Shown here piece after piece: positions 10,550 to 22,004 of a stretch of 64,000 nucleotides of DNA (the first letter of the stretch is position 1; the number at the start of each line of letters is the position of its first letter). The notes beneath the pieces are model-generated. The model had not been told where the DNA came from, did no database searches, and worked only from the letters and a program-made list of their open reading frames with translations. The DNA is from Siphonodentalium dalli (taxonomy: Eukaryota > Mollusca > Scaphopoda > Gadilida > Siphonodentaliidae): contig CP136068.1 of NCBI GenBank assembly GCA_032622095.1, positions 185,461,960 through 185,525,959 of the forward strand, read 5' to 3'. A program made the translations under genes and the position numbers.

Positions 10550-11413
10550 ATATACACACCCGGTCAAGTGGTCCTGCTAATATGATATGATGCTGGAAGT
10601 CCTGTTGAATTGCTATGAAGCGGGTATACGTATATATAGGGCAAACTGATGCCGTTACGAAAAAGTACCGTTATTTTTTCTAAAGTTGTCATTTTCGCGG
10701 TGTTTGGCTAATCCGAGCGATGTGAGAGAAAAAACCAATTTGTGTTTGAAACATTTAACAATATAGATATTTTAAAAAAAATCTAATGATGCCTACGGTG
10801 GTGTTTCTAAAACGACGTGAATAACCATCTTGATTATAATCGATTTTCTAATACAACCAGTATTCAAAATATTTCGCAATAAATATGTTTTTGAATGATT
10901 GATACTCATAATTCTTGGCTATGTTCAGATTATCGGAATACCGCAAAAAAGCAGGCAATTCTTTATGTATTGGCCATTTATAAATGGACAATCCGAACCT
11001 AAATTTTCATTATAATTAATGGTCAATCCGACCACGCGTGGCACGCGAGCTTGGGATTGTCCACTAAATCACGACATATAGATAATCCTGCATGTTAGCT
11101 TCATATTTAATCTGAAGGGTAATAACTCTATAAAGAATGTACCTTTACTAAATAACGGCGATTTGTATGAGAAGTGTTTTTGACGAAATAACGGAGATAT
11201 TTGAAGAAGTGTATTTGACGAAATAACGGAGATATTTGAAGAAGTTATTTTAAAGAGCGTTTATTAATGGAAAATCTTATGCGCATTTGGGTGAAAAAAG
11301 ACATATTAAAAAAAATATATCAACATCAGTTTGCCCTAACAACATCATAGCAATTGAGCAGGATTCAACCGTAGCATAGCACATTAGCAGGACCACTTGA
11401 CCAGAGGTGATAT
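10550..11413. mobile_element. MITE family H, copy H2 (longest copy)
   Basis: Left end CCCGGTCAAGTGGTCCTGCT, right end the inverse followed by AGAGGTGATAT. Inverted ends extend about 130 bp through GGGCAAACTGATGCCG. TA may flank both ends. The interior holds a 38-bp direct duplication (GACGAAATAACGGAGATAT) near 11190-11250. No coding region. Confidence 0.83.
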
Positions 11414-11524
11414 AGGTACGGAATTCGGCTTGAAACCACGACGGTCTTTTACATGTATATGAACTTATAGCCCCCCCCCCCCAATAGGCCGGTCGTGGTC
11501 GAATTGGTGTATATTGTATAATAT

Positions 11525-11940
11525 GTGACCCGCCGTATCAAATCCAGTCGTAAGTCGGGATTGTTTTACCCTGTGCCAATGCATTCTCTTATATATGCGA
11601 GTCGACCATAGGTCGCCTCGCATATATAAGAGAATGCATTGGCCTAACAATTTTTTACAATTTTAATAATTTTTTCTTGTATTCTTTAACAATTTTATAA
11701 TTTCACCCATACAGAGCCCCAGACAAACATGAGCAGACGACACTCTTCTTTATGCTTCTATATATGTGTGGGGCTCCCTGTAGGGTAATGGATGTTTTTT
11801 TTATTTTATGTCCTAAAAATTGTCAGAAACATTTATTTAAAACAAATGATAAAAAATTGTTAGGCCAATGCATTCTCTTATATATGCGAGGCGACCTATG
11901 GTCGACTCGCATATATAAGAGAATGCATCGGCACAGGGTA
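11525..11940. mobile_element. Foldback MITE family C, copy C3, right end missing
   Basis: Starts GTGACCCGCCGTATC and contains both hairpins, but stops right after GGCACAGGGTA. The last 40 bp or so of the right end are absent, and the sequence switches to the degenerate repeat that hosts element Q. Confidence 0.9.
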
Positions 11941-12056
11941 AATTTTTTATTAATTAATTGTTTTTGGACCAATATTTGCATATTTTCCTATTTTTTGTCA
12001 AAATTTTGGACAGAAATGGTCATCAGTTGGAAATTTTCCAACCTTAGGGGGGTGTA
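11941..12056. repeat. Degenerate repeat, first part (host of element Q)
   Basis: Contains GTTGGAAATTTTCCAACCT, the short palindrome that recurs at about 12493, 12610, 12643, 12861 and 12892. This shows a diverged tandem series running to about 13150. Confidence 0.65.
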
Positions 12057-12483
12057 TGGAATCCTATTAGGGCCACTTGCTAATGGCGCTTTCGGCGCTT
12101 TCGGCGCGATGCGCCGAAAGCGACAAAAAGTGCGCCATTAGTAACGCGCCGAAAGCGCCGAAAGCGACAAAATATGCGCCGTTACGGCGCACTATTTGTC
12201 GCTTTCGGCGCACTTTTTGTCGCTTTCGGCGCTTTCGGCGCGCGCGCCGAAAGCGACAAAATGTGCGATATTAGCGCATCTTTCGGCGCGTTACTAATGG
12301 CGCACTTATTGTCGCTTTCGGCGCGCGCCGAAAGCGCCATTAGGCATACTATTAGGTCCACTCCCTAATGGCGCGCGCCGGAAGCGACAAAAAGTGCGCC
12401 ATTAGGGTATGTTTCGGCGCGCGCCGAAAGCGACAAAAAGTGCGCCGAAAGCGCCATTAGCAAGTGGCCCTAATAGGATTCCA
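12057..12483. mobile_element. GC-rich foldback element Q with TA at both ends
   Basis: Outer inverted ends TGGAATCCTATTAGGGCCAC and its exact inverse, extending through TTGCTAATGGCGC, are flanked by TA on each side as in Tc1/mariner-type insertions. The inside holds about 15 copies of GCGCCGAAAG or its inverse, separated by CGACAAAAAGTGCGCC words, so it can fold into many alternative hairpins. Base composition is far more GC-rich than its surroundings. No coding function. Confidence 0.85.
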
Positions 12484-13160
12484 TAGGGGTGACAGGTTGG
12501 AAATTTCCAACACTTGGAAAGCTTGTGTCCTGGTCCTCCCCCGTGGCTAGTCAAAACTGCTACTAAATTTAAGAAAACAATATTGTCATACATTTGGTCA
12601 ACATTGTCATTTGGAAATTTTCCAACCTAAGTTGGGGGGGGGGGTGTCAGGTTTGAAATTTCCAACTCTACGAAGACTTGAGGCTAGTCTAGATGCTAGG
12701 ATTTTGCGATTTTCTTTTCAAAATTTTCGAACACCGGGCCGAACCATGGTCGGCCCGGTGTGTCACTGTCCCTCCCCGTGACCAATACAAAACTGCTAAT
12801 TAGTTTAACAAAACAATAGTTTAGTATATTCGGTCAAACTTGTGGACTGAAATGGTCATCAGTTGGAGAATTTTCCAACCTAAGAGGGAGTATGAGATTT
12901 GAAATTTCCAACACTAGGGAAGCTTCAGTTGAGGCCAGTCTAGATGCTAGGATTTGCCATTTTCTTGTATAGTTTTCCAAATTTTCTCACACCGGGCTGA
13001 ACAAACACGGACGGACACAATGTCCTGGTGTCTTACCCGTAGCCGTGTGCATTTGTGTGGAGTAGGCTACTAGATGTTAGGATTTATGCAATTCTCAGGT
13101 TAAAGTATCTGAATTTTCTTATACCGGGCATATAGAACAACATAGTTTATGAATACATAG
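12484..13160. repeat. Degenerate tandem repeat, units of 150-250 bp
   Basis: Shared words recur in order: AATGGTCATCAGTTGG, the palindrome GGAAATTTTCC, CTAGTCTAGATGCTAGGATT, and CACCGGGCCGAAC. 12732-12762 is a perfect hairpin around CGGGCCGAACCATGG. About three diverged copies. Confidence 0.65.
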
Positions 13161-14667
13161 GATATTAGGCCTGAGGACTGATGTGCAAGGGGGTGCAAAT
13201 GGAATTATGCAAAACTTGTGTTTGGTCTATGATTCTGATTCAAGGGGGGGGGGGGGGTGCAGTTGGAATTTCCCAAGGTGGACAACCCCCAACGGAGACC
13301 CTCTAGCCACATCCCTGGTCACATATGGTTAATTATTGATAGGCTCATGCTCATGCATGTAAATAAAACATATAAATCAATGATTCATTCGCAGTGACAT
13401 AACAGTTTTATACTGTGACGCCTCATGAACCGTAAGGAATCCTTTTTGGAACGAAACCACTCTGGACTCTCTATATTATCTCTGATCTCGGTAGTAATTC
13501 TCGAAACCACTCTGGACTCTCTATATTATCTCTGATCTCGGTAGTATCACTCCATCTCATGGTACCGTAATAATTATTTAAGGCTTTTAATGCCCACGTC
13601 ATGCTTCTGAAACTATGGACCTCTGTTCATTTTCTTTCGTTGAAATTGAGGTGGGTTTGTGAAATTTTATCTCTGAAAGAATTTCCAGTTTTATTTCTAT
13701 ATTGTGTAATTTATAAGTTGAGCACGACTAGCATTCAGTGTTCCAGACTATTACATCAGAACCTTGTCTGCGTTTATTTTTATTGAAATTATATTGCATA
13801 ATGCGGTGGGTGCGATAATAGCCAGGTTCAACCACACGTACCTGTAACTTGTAACGTGTGTCGCCATTTCCAACGGTAGTCATGTGACTCACATGACCAT
13901 TTCGCATATAAACGTTCAGGGATCTTGTCAATCTCCATACAGCGCCCTCTACGCTATCGCTGCGATATATCACTGCCACAATGAGTGTACTTTGCAGACG
14001 ATAAATCTATTTTTACATATCGCCGCGGAACTGTATTTACTACTATTTAGTCACCTATTATCTTGTTTTGACCACCAAATTTTTTTTAAAGTTTGCAATA
14101 ATGGTAATTCTTTCGGTATTGATAAGAACAATATGAACTGAGCCAGACATAGACAATTTTAATCCTAAAACATAAGAACTAAAAACACGTAAGAATTCCT
14201 CACCTATTAATGTCATTATGGCAGTGGTATCTCAGCGGAGCCATTGGGAGATAACTCTGCCTGGAGTTTGGGATCTTGTAGCAAAGGATGTCGGCGGCGA
14301 TAAAATATCTATAAAAGTTGAAACATAAGACTTACAAATTATCTTTTTAATTTCTTTTATTTGTAATTGATATAGCTTGTCACAAACCAAAAATCAACAT
14401 TATTGACATAATAATGTAAAGGACAATAAACGGAAATTTGAAATTTCCAACTACACATTTTACCGGACTCGGCCTCCGGGTCGCGCAGTTCGACTTTTAA
14501 ATCTGTCCAAAATTTCCCATTTCTATAAATAAAACCCCCAGCGCCCAGGCGAAACAGGAATCTCTACATTAGTATCTCTACATTAGTATACACGCGGCGC
14601 ACGTAATAAAATCGGACCGAGAATGTGTAGCCTTGGCGCCGTAAAATCACATGAATTTTATCCATAG
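13161..14667. other. Mostly unassigned; one 50-bp duplication
   Basis: 13452-13548 holds two copies of a 50-bp unit starting GAAACCACTCTGGACTC. A G homopolymer lies near 13243. Short plus-strand frames at 13601 and 13884 show no motif. No gene is supported. Confidence 0.4.
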
Positions 14668-14912
14668 CAATACCATAGTATAGCACATGTTACAACATTA
14701 TATTACCCCTGTAATTTATACAATACCATAGTATAGCACATGTTACAACATTATATTACCCCTGTAATTTATACAATACCATAGTATAGCACATGTTACA
14801 ACATTATATTACCCCTGTAATTTATACAATACCATAGTATAGCACATGTTACAACATTATATTACCCCTGTAATTTATACAATACCATAGTATAGCACAT
14901 GTTACAAGTTAC
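14668..14912. repeat. 53-bp tandem repeat, about 4.5 copies
   Basis: CAATACCATAGTATAGCACA recurs at 14668, 14721, 14774 and onward with almost no differences, implying recent expansion. Confidence 0.95.
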
Positions 14913-15328
14913 ACGTATGTGTGGCTGAACCTGGCTATTATTTGGTCATACGGGAATCAACGGGATTATATTGAAATAACCACTTTTTAGACTGGTTTTT
15001 ACCGTAGAGCTAATAAATTTACTCACTTAACATAATATATTTAAATAAAACGATAAATTGGAAACTTAGATTACACCTAATAAAAATGAGATTTATCTTA
15101 ATTTTGTAAAGTGCGTCACATAAATAAACTATGATTTTTCATTCCCTGCAGCTAAAACTTTTTAAAGATTTCAATCATATGCCCCATCACTTATATTAAT
15201 GTCAAATTGTTTAAGTGCCGAAAAGTACAGATAAGATATATTCTACCATTATCTCATGCTCGTACAGATAATATATATTCTAACCATTATCTCATGCTCG
15301 TTGTGCTGTTCATCGAACATCACTCTTG
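14913..15328. other. Unassigned AT-rich spacer
   Basis: Contains a short direct duplication of CAGATAATATATTCTA-like words near 15230-15300. No gene. Confidence 0.35.
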
Positions 15329-15336
15329 GCGATGAT

Positions 15337-15784
15337 CAAGCCTGCAAATAACGTGTCTGTCATTTGCAGAATGAGGTCCCCAGAGGGCGAATTTAGTGAC
15401 GCTACCCCGCATAGCGGGCTAGCATCACTAAATTCACCCTCTGGGGACCTCATTCTGCTTAGGTCATCAACTGCTATGGCAGACCTAGGATCAAATTGAA
15501 GTTCCCCAGTTGAAGTTGGTGATGTTCACCCATTGGGCGCCTCGATTATGGATTTTATCTTCTGCAAATTAGGGGATATAGAAACTTCCCAGATGGGAAA
15601 ACGTAACTAAAAACAATGTTAATTTGATACCATATATACTTCCCAGAAGATGAGGCCTAAGCAGAATGAGGTCCCCAGAGGGTGAATTTGGTTATATTAG
15701 CCCGCTATGCGGGATATAGCATCACTAAATTCACCCTCTGGGGACCTCATTCTGCAAATGACAGACACGCTATTTGCAGGCTTG
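15337..15784. mobile_element. hAT-like twin-hairpin MITE family D, copy D2 (complete)
   Basis: Starts CAAGCCTGCAAATAACGTG and ends GCTATTTGCAGGCTTG. GCGATGAT occurs directly on each side (15329-15336 and 15785-15792), a perfect 8-bp target duplication as made by hAT transposases. Each end carries a 95-bp hairpin (GAATGAGGTCCCCAGAGG to its inverse). No transposase inside, so it is non-autonomous. This copy defines the family. Confidence 0.95.
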
Positions 15785-15989
15785 GCGATGATTTGCAAAA
15801 AATATTGTTGGGGTGAATGAGAGGTAGCTAGCGAACTCGATCGAGGATATGCTTTGTTATGCTAATCGGAGTTTGGTGTAAACATATTTATTTTCCCAGC
15901 AATATAACATATATACATAATACATAACAATTACCGTTAGTTGATGCAGAACATAGTTTTACTTGGGGGATTCAACAACAAGCTAAAGG

Positions 15990-17045
15990 TTATTTTAATT
16001 TGTCTCCCCTGTGATAATTCGAGCAGCATATGTGACCCTGTGCCAATGTATTCTCTTATATATGCGAGTCGACCACAGGTCGCCTCGCATATATAAGAGA
16101 ATGCATTGGCCTAACAATTTTTTATCATTTTTTTTAAATAAATGATTCTTACAATTTTTAGGACATAAAATAAAAAAAACATCCATTACCCTGCAGGGAG
16201 CCCCACACATATATAAGCATATAGAAGAGTGTCGTCTGATCATGTTTGTCTGGGGCTCTGTATGGGTGAAATTGTTAAAGAATACAAGAACAAATTATTA
16301 AAATTGTAAAAAAATGTTAGGCCAATGCATTCTCTTATATATGCGAGGCGACCTATGGTCGACTCGCATATATAAGAGAATGCCTTGGCACATGGTAAAA
16401 AAAAATCCCGACTTACGACTGGATTTGATATGGCGGGTCACTAATAGTCAGTGATGGTGGAAGGGATAGAGTTGTCTCCCCATGATAATTCGAGCAGTAT
16501 AAACAGTGGTCATAGTAAGTCTAATAGTCAGTGATGGTGGAAGGGATAGAGTTGTCTCCCCGTGATAATTGGAGCAGTATAAACAGTGGTTATAGTAAGT
16601 CTAATAGTCAGTGATGGTGGAAGGGATAGAGTCGTCTCCCCCATGATAATTCGAGCAGTATAAACAGTGGTCATAGTAAGTCTAATAGTCAGTGATGGTG
16701 GAAGGGATAGAGTTGTCTCCCCCATGATAATTCGAGCAGTATAAGGGGTGGTCATAGTAAGTATAATAGTCAGTGATGGTGGAAGGGATAGAGTTGTCTC
16801 CCCCATGATAATTCGAGCAGTATAAACAGTGGTCATAGTAAGTGTAATAATAGTCAGTGATGGTGGAATGGATAGAGTCGTCTCCCCCGTGATAATTCGA
16901 GCAGTATGAACAGTGGTCATAGTAAGTCTAATAGTCAGTGATGGTGGAAGGGATAGAGTTGTCTCCCCATGATAATTCGAGCAGTATAAACAGTGGTCAT
17001 AGTAAGTGTAATAGTCAGTGATGGCGGAAGGGATAGAGTTGAAGA
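15990..17045. repeat. 80-81-bp tandem repeat, interrupted by C4
   Basis: TCTAATAGTCAGTGATGG recurs every 80-81 bp (16441, 16521, 16601, 16682 and on). A partial unit is left of C4. The 81-bp spacing gives an open minus-strand frame of 27-residue repeats, which is not a gene. Confidence 0.94.
16032..16441. mobile_element. Foldback MITE family C, copy C4, short left end
   Basis: The left end reads GTGACCCTGTGCC, showing loss of the segment from CGCCATATC to the T run. The right end is complete to GGCGGGTCAC. It lies inside the 80-bp tandem array and replaces part of a unit. Confidence 0.9.
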
Positions 17046-17400
17046 AGTTGTGGTGAAATGTAGTGAAAGCACTCTGTTTGTCACATCACATGCAAGTTGG
17101 GAAGAGTAGTTCTTTACTCAAAGATAATGAAGACATATGTACACCGTATATGTGCGGTACACATACACAGTATCCACATATATATTACTCGTTGTGTTTT
17201 ATTATTATTATTAATAATATTATAAAAATTAGAGGCACCATGTACATTGATTCACCCGATGCGGCCGCTTGTGGTCTGGAATCACTGGATGTCTCTGGCG
17301 AATAGTATACCGCTTTTTTTTGGCGCCTGCATGATATACGATTGCAGAAGCTTCCCTTCTCCAGATATATGTAAAACATATGAAAATCAACAGTATGTAT
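17046..17400. other. Unassigned spacer
   Basis: An 80-codon plus-strand frame (17063-17305) has no motif. No feature supported. Confidence 0.3.
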
Positions 17401-17401
17401 A

Positions 17402-17570
17402 TGATATATAGAGGATATCCAACCAGTTATGTTGGGATATAAGATTTTATGAAAGGAGTTTGATAAATTTGATTCACAACGAGTCGTAGACGAGTTGTGA
17501 ATTAAATTTATCAAACGACTTTCATAAAATCTTATATCCCAACATAACGAGTTGAATATCTTGTATATCA
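17402..17570. repeat. 170-bp near-perfect palindrome
   Basis: The left arm GTTATGTTGGGATATAAG through GAAAGGAGTTTGATAAATTT pairs with the right arm, centred near 17485 at ACGAGTCGTAGACGAG. Arms of about 80 bp with few mismatches. No relative elsewhere in the window. Confidence 0.88.
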
Positions 17571-17639
17571 CAAAAAGTAGAGCTTTATGCCTTTTTAACA
17601 AATCAAACTTTTTAAAAGAAGCTGAAAAAGAGACGCGTC

Positions 17640-17745
17640 ACAACCGAATACGACAGTTCCTGCTATTTGTATATAGTGTATATATGTTTTCTCATGTACC
17701 ATGTATTATAATGGCTGAGAATAAAGCATTACTTACTTACTTACG
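17640..17745 (+). mobile_element. Probable retroelement 3' tail
   Basis: ATAGTGTATATATGTTTTC, then GAGAATAAAGCATTACTTAC with a TTAC run, resembles a non-LTR 3' end. A similar tail is at 26140-26235. No coding part is attached. Confidence 0.4.
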
Positions 17746-18190
17746 AAAAGATAGTCCCCCCAATTTGCATCTTTGTTTTTGTGCCTGTTTTCGTTAGAGT
17801 AGCGAAGTTGGACAATAATTGAACTTTAAGGAACAAAGCAGCAATAATTTTGCAATGCCGTGTGTTGGTGTCAAGCGCGGCTTTTCGTAATATTATAAAT
17901 CCGCGCGGAAATTTTGTTGGCGCGATGCCAAGTATCCATGGAAGCAGCACGCGCCTATTCGTCACTAGTGAGAGATAAAAATGGCGTTTTTAATGATATA
18001 ATATCTGAACGTTTCCGATGGTATAACTACTCATCAATGAAGCTTTAGTATAGAAAAGGTTAAACTTATTACCTGAACATTTCCTAGTGGTGCTTTTGAA
18101 TATATAGGGCTAACGTCTTTTAGCCGAAAATACAGCGCGTGAACGTAACATTAGATGTATACGCCCATGAGGACCCGATAGTATCGCAGA
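17746..18190. other. Unassigned, with an inverted family F unit
   Basis: 18005-18100 holds about 1.4 inverted 68-bp units of family F (ACTACTCATCAATGAAGCTT, TAGTATAGAAAAGGTTAA). The rest is unassigned. Confidence 0.45.
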
Positions 18191-18503
18191 GAGGGTCAGG
18201 TTACTACGTTTTCATCTTTTCGATGAACAAAGACAAGGACCAGTCTATCGCGCGAAATTCGGCAACAAGTTTTGAAATTTCTAGTTAAAAGTTAGTAAAA
18301 GTACATTTTAATGAATGTTTTTCGTCTCAAAGTTGATATAACTGCTTATTGAAGGAACATTGCTATCTAGTTGTCGTCTGTCGTTGTTTTTGCGACTCTC
18401 GTGTCTGTTTATTTGCGCGCATTAAATGTCTCTTGTTGAATTAATAGACTGGTTCCTGGTCGAAAGCTACAAAAATCTGAAAACGTAGTAACCTGACCCC
18501 TCC
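18191..18503. mobile_element. MITE-like element M
   Basis: The left end GGGTCAGGTTACTACGTTTT is matched by its inverse at 18478-18497. Inner blocks AGGACCAGTCTAT and AGACTGGTTCCTGG also pair. About 310 bp, single copy in the window; no clear target duplication. Confidence 0.65.
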
Positions 18504-19839
18504 AGCGACTAACCTTGACCCATACCCTCTATGACACTGCAATATTGTCCAAAGCACGATGTTTTTTTTTTTTAATATTCTATACAGTAGTAAATGTGTA
18601 ACATGTTCTATTGCTTAATAATAATAAGAAATACACTACTTCGTTTATATGACCTACACTCCTTCGCCTTCAATAAATATTTGAGTTGAATTGATCTCAC
18701 TCAATATGCCGACATTATTGTCAATTTACACATATCTCGGTTACTCATACACCCTGCTCGTGTGCGATTAAATATTCCACTATATAATGCCGTTTAAAGG
18801 CACGGGCGGCGTTCGTTACAGAAATATTAATTTGTTCAAATCGCAACCAACAGAAGGAATATTAAAATATATATAGTTTTGTTCATATGCCAAACATAAT
18901 CAGCGCGTAAATAGTATATTGTCATTAAGACGTACGACGGTGGGCGTAAACAACAGCCTGATCGTGTTACAGAAGTTGTGCTTCTGTTTACATGACACAA
19001 CGCAATTATATTGGTTAATCACACAAAAATGATATAAACGCTCTTTATTTTTTCATATCAGGAAAACAGTAACAAATAACGCTCTTTATGTTTACCATAT
19101 CCGGATCTAAACAAAAGCCAGGTTCTGTAACGTTTTTTGCTTCTGTCTACATAACAAAGGGAAACAATTGACAATAACATACTGTTTATGCCATATATCT
19201 GAATGGTATAAGAACAAAATCTGTCTATATTTTACTATTCTTTCTGTTTATGGCGATTTTTGACGGAGGTAAATATTTTTACAGCATACCCACCGCCAAC
19301 GCCGCCCGTATCTTTAAACCGCCTGAGTTTTGGGGTGAAGGAGAATACCTCTCGATTTGTTCGACCATCCCGGGCGCTTCGCCCCCAACTACTATCTTAT
19401 TATGGGTGCAGACCTCTTGCAGGGACGTAGCTAGTGGGTTTCCATTTGTAAATGCTAATGACACTTGCCTTCAAATACATGTATGATTGATTATAACGAG
19501 AGAGTTGCATGCTATTTATAGGTACATGTCGGTAGCATCACTCCACATGTGGAACTACATACATGTACATCTTACTTCTCAATTACATATAGTTAGCTGT
19601 GGTACATATTCTTTTTATATGCACGTTTCCGTCCATATGGTGGCACCATCAATCGTTTTCTACGACGAAATGGCTGCAAAACACACGGTGCAAACTCGCG
19701 AGTCCATATGGTGTGAGGTGGTTTGTTGCGTATTTTAGTAGCCATTTGTGCCACAAATTATCCAAAAATTATTTTGGTTGTCGTCGGCTAAAATTGGTAG
19801 GAATGTATTTTAAAGGGACTCGATGAACTCGCGGTGGTT
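18504..19839. other. Mostly unassigned; possible transposon end near 19410
   Basis: GCAGGGACGTAGCTAGTGGG at about 19419-19438 resembles a hAT-type terminus, and GGGCGCTTCGCCCCC nearby forms a small hairpin. Frames at 19250-19486 on both strands come from this patch. No gene. Confidence 0.35.
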
Positions 19840-20035
19840 AAATATTCAAAACAAACCCTTAACAGTCTCTAAAATGGTTAAAGGTGCAAAAAATCATTAA
19901 TAGTCTCTAAATGGTTAAAGGTGCAAAAAATCATTAATAGTCTCTAAAATGGTTAAAGGTGCAAACATCCCTTAACAGTCTCTAAAATGGTTAAAGGGGC
20001 AAAAAACCCTTAACAGTCTCTAAAATGGTTAAATG
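19840..20035. repeat. 38-39-bp tandem repeat, about 5 copies
   Basis: CAGTCTCTAAAATGGTTAAA recurs five times with small changes. Confidence 0.92.
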
Positions 20036-20270
20036 CTCAACAATTTCGCGCACTGAAAACATTTTATAAACACAAAACTGTCAACAAGTATAGCTAATCA
20101 TGTAGTCAACAAGCATAGCTAATCATGTTGTCAGTTTTGTTTTGTAGACAGTTCAATGATTTGACCTTTTCAAATGTCTGCCGTCAAGTTTGAATACACC
20201 TATGTGTCTAATAGGACATCGGTAATTTCACTGTAACACACAACAGCGTCATTGGTGAGTAGTTACCTTA

Positions 20271-21830
20271 TTAACCTTCTCTATACTAAAGACTCATTGA
20301 TGAGTAGTTATCCCATAGGAAATGTTCAGATAACAAGTTTAACCTTCTCTATACTAAAGAATCATTGATGAGTAGTTATCCCATAGGAAATGTTCAGATA
20401 ATAAGTTTAAACCTTTCTATACTAAAGCATCATTGCTGAGTAGTTATCCCATAGGAAATGTTCAGATAATAAGTTTAAACCTTTCTATACTAAAGCATCA
20501 TTGCTGAGTAGTTATATCATAGGAAATGTTCAGATAATAAGTTTAACCCTCTCTATACTAAGGCATAATTGATGAGTAGTTATCCCATAGGAAATGTTAA
20601 GATAATAAGTTTAACCCTTTCTGTACTAAAGCATCATTGATGAGTAGTTATCCCATAGGAAATGTTCAGATAATAAGTTTAACCCTCTCTATACTAAGGC
20701 ATCATTGATGAGTAGTTATCCCATAGGAAATGTTCAGATAATATGTTTAACCCTTTCTGTACTAAAGCATCATTGATGAGTAGTTATCCCATAGGAAATG
20801 TTCAGATAATAAGTTTAACCCTCTCTATACTAAGGCATCATTGGTGAGTAGTTATCCCATAGGAAATGTTCAGATAATATGTTTAACCCTTTCTGTACTA
20901 AAGCATCATTGATGAGTAGTTATCCCATAGGAAATGTTCAGATAATAAGTTTAACCCTCTCTATACTAAGGCATAATTGATGAGTAGTTATGCCATAGGA
21001 AATGTTCAGATAATATGTTTAACCCTTTCTGTACTAAAGCATCATTGATGAGTAGTTATCCCATAGGAAATGTTCAGATAATAAGTTTAACCCTCTCTAT
21101 ATTAAGGCACCATTGATGAGTAGTTATCCCTTAGGAAATGTTCAGATAACAAGTTTAACCCTCTCTATACTAAGGCACCATTGATGAGTAGTTATCCCAT
21201 AGGAAATGTTCAGACAATAAGTTAACCCTTTCTGTACTAAAGCATCATTGATGAGTAGTTATCTCATAGGAAATGTTCAGACAATAAGTTAACCCTTTCT
21301 GTACTAAAGCATCATTGATGAGTAGTTATCCCATAGGAAATGTTCAGATAATAAGTTTAACCCTCTCTATACTAAGGCATCATTGATGAGTAGTTATCTC
21401 ATAGGAAATGTTCAGACAATAAGTTAACCCTTTCTGTACTAAAGCGTCATTGATGAGTAGTTATCCCATAGGAAATGTTCAGATAATAAGTTTAACCCTT
21501 TCTGTACTAAAGCATCATTGCTGAGTAGTTATCCCATAGGAAATGTTCAGATAATAAGTTTAACCCTTTCTGTACTAAAGCATCATTGATGAGTAGTTAT
21601 CCCATAGGAAATGTTCAGACAATAAGTTAACCATTTCTGCACTAAAGCATAATTGATGAGTAGTTATCACATGGTAAATTCCCTCAATAAATATCACTCC
21701 TTCTGTACTGTTATTTATCTGTCGTCTGCTTTTACCGCCGTAACATCCATCCAAATCAATAATAGACCATTTCGGCGTCCAATGTTTAACTGACTGCATG
21801 GGGGAGTCCATTTAGTATAGAAGGGGTTAA
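20271..21830. mobile_element. MITE F1 containing a 68-bp satellite array
   Basis: Bounded by TTAACCTTCTCTATACTAAA on the left and TTTAGTATAGAAGGGGTTAA on the right. Between them lie about 20 direct copies of a 68-bp unit (GATGAGTAGTTATCCCATAG), each starting again with the TTAACCC-type terminus, then a unique 150-bp core. The simple relative F3 (63477-63684, inverted) has the same core but one unit only. Hence the array grew inside the MITE. Units at about 20540-21100 alternate between CTCTCTATACTAAGG and CTTTCTGTACTAAAG types. Confidence 0.88.
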
Positions 21831-21869
21831 CTCTTTCACGACGGGAGCTGCGCTGGTGCAGCATTAATG

Positions 21870-22000
21870 ATCCATTGCCAGTACATTCCTTTATGTATGC
21901 GAGTCTCCCACCGTGAGCCTCGCATATATAACAGAATTCACTGACTTGCAATGCCAAGTTAAATATTGTTAGGCCAATGCATTATCTTATATATAGGCTC
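21870..22000. repeat. Decayed family B/C hairpin relic
   Basis: GCGAGTCTCCCACCGTGAGCCTCGC and GGCCAATGCATTATCTTATA are eroded versions of the shared hairpin block. Confidence 0.6.
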
Positions 22001-22004
22001 AAGG

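Noticed and set aside
12077-12593. Arg-rich and Ala/Gly-rich frames in the GC-rich region
   Set aside because: They follow the GCGCCGAAAG repeat words of element Q; no independent coding evidence.
16528-16920. 130-codon minus-strand frame with TARIITGET repeats
   Set aside because: Produced by the 80-81-bp minisatellite.
20271-21660. Possible CRISPR-like or regulatory repeat
   Set aside because: Units are contiguous 68-bp tandem copies bounded by MITE ends.
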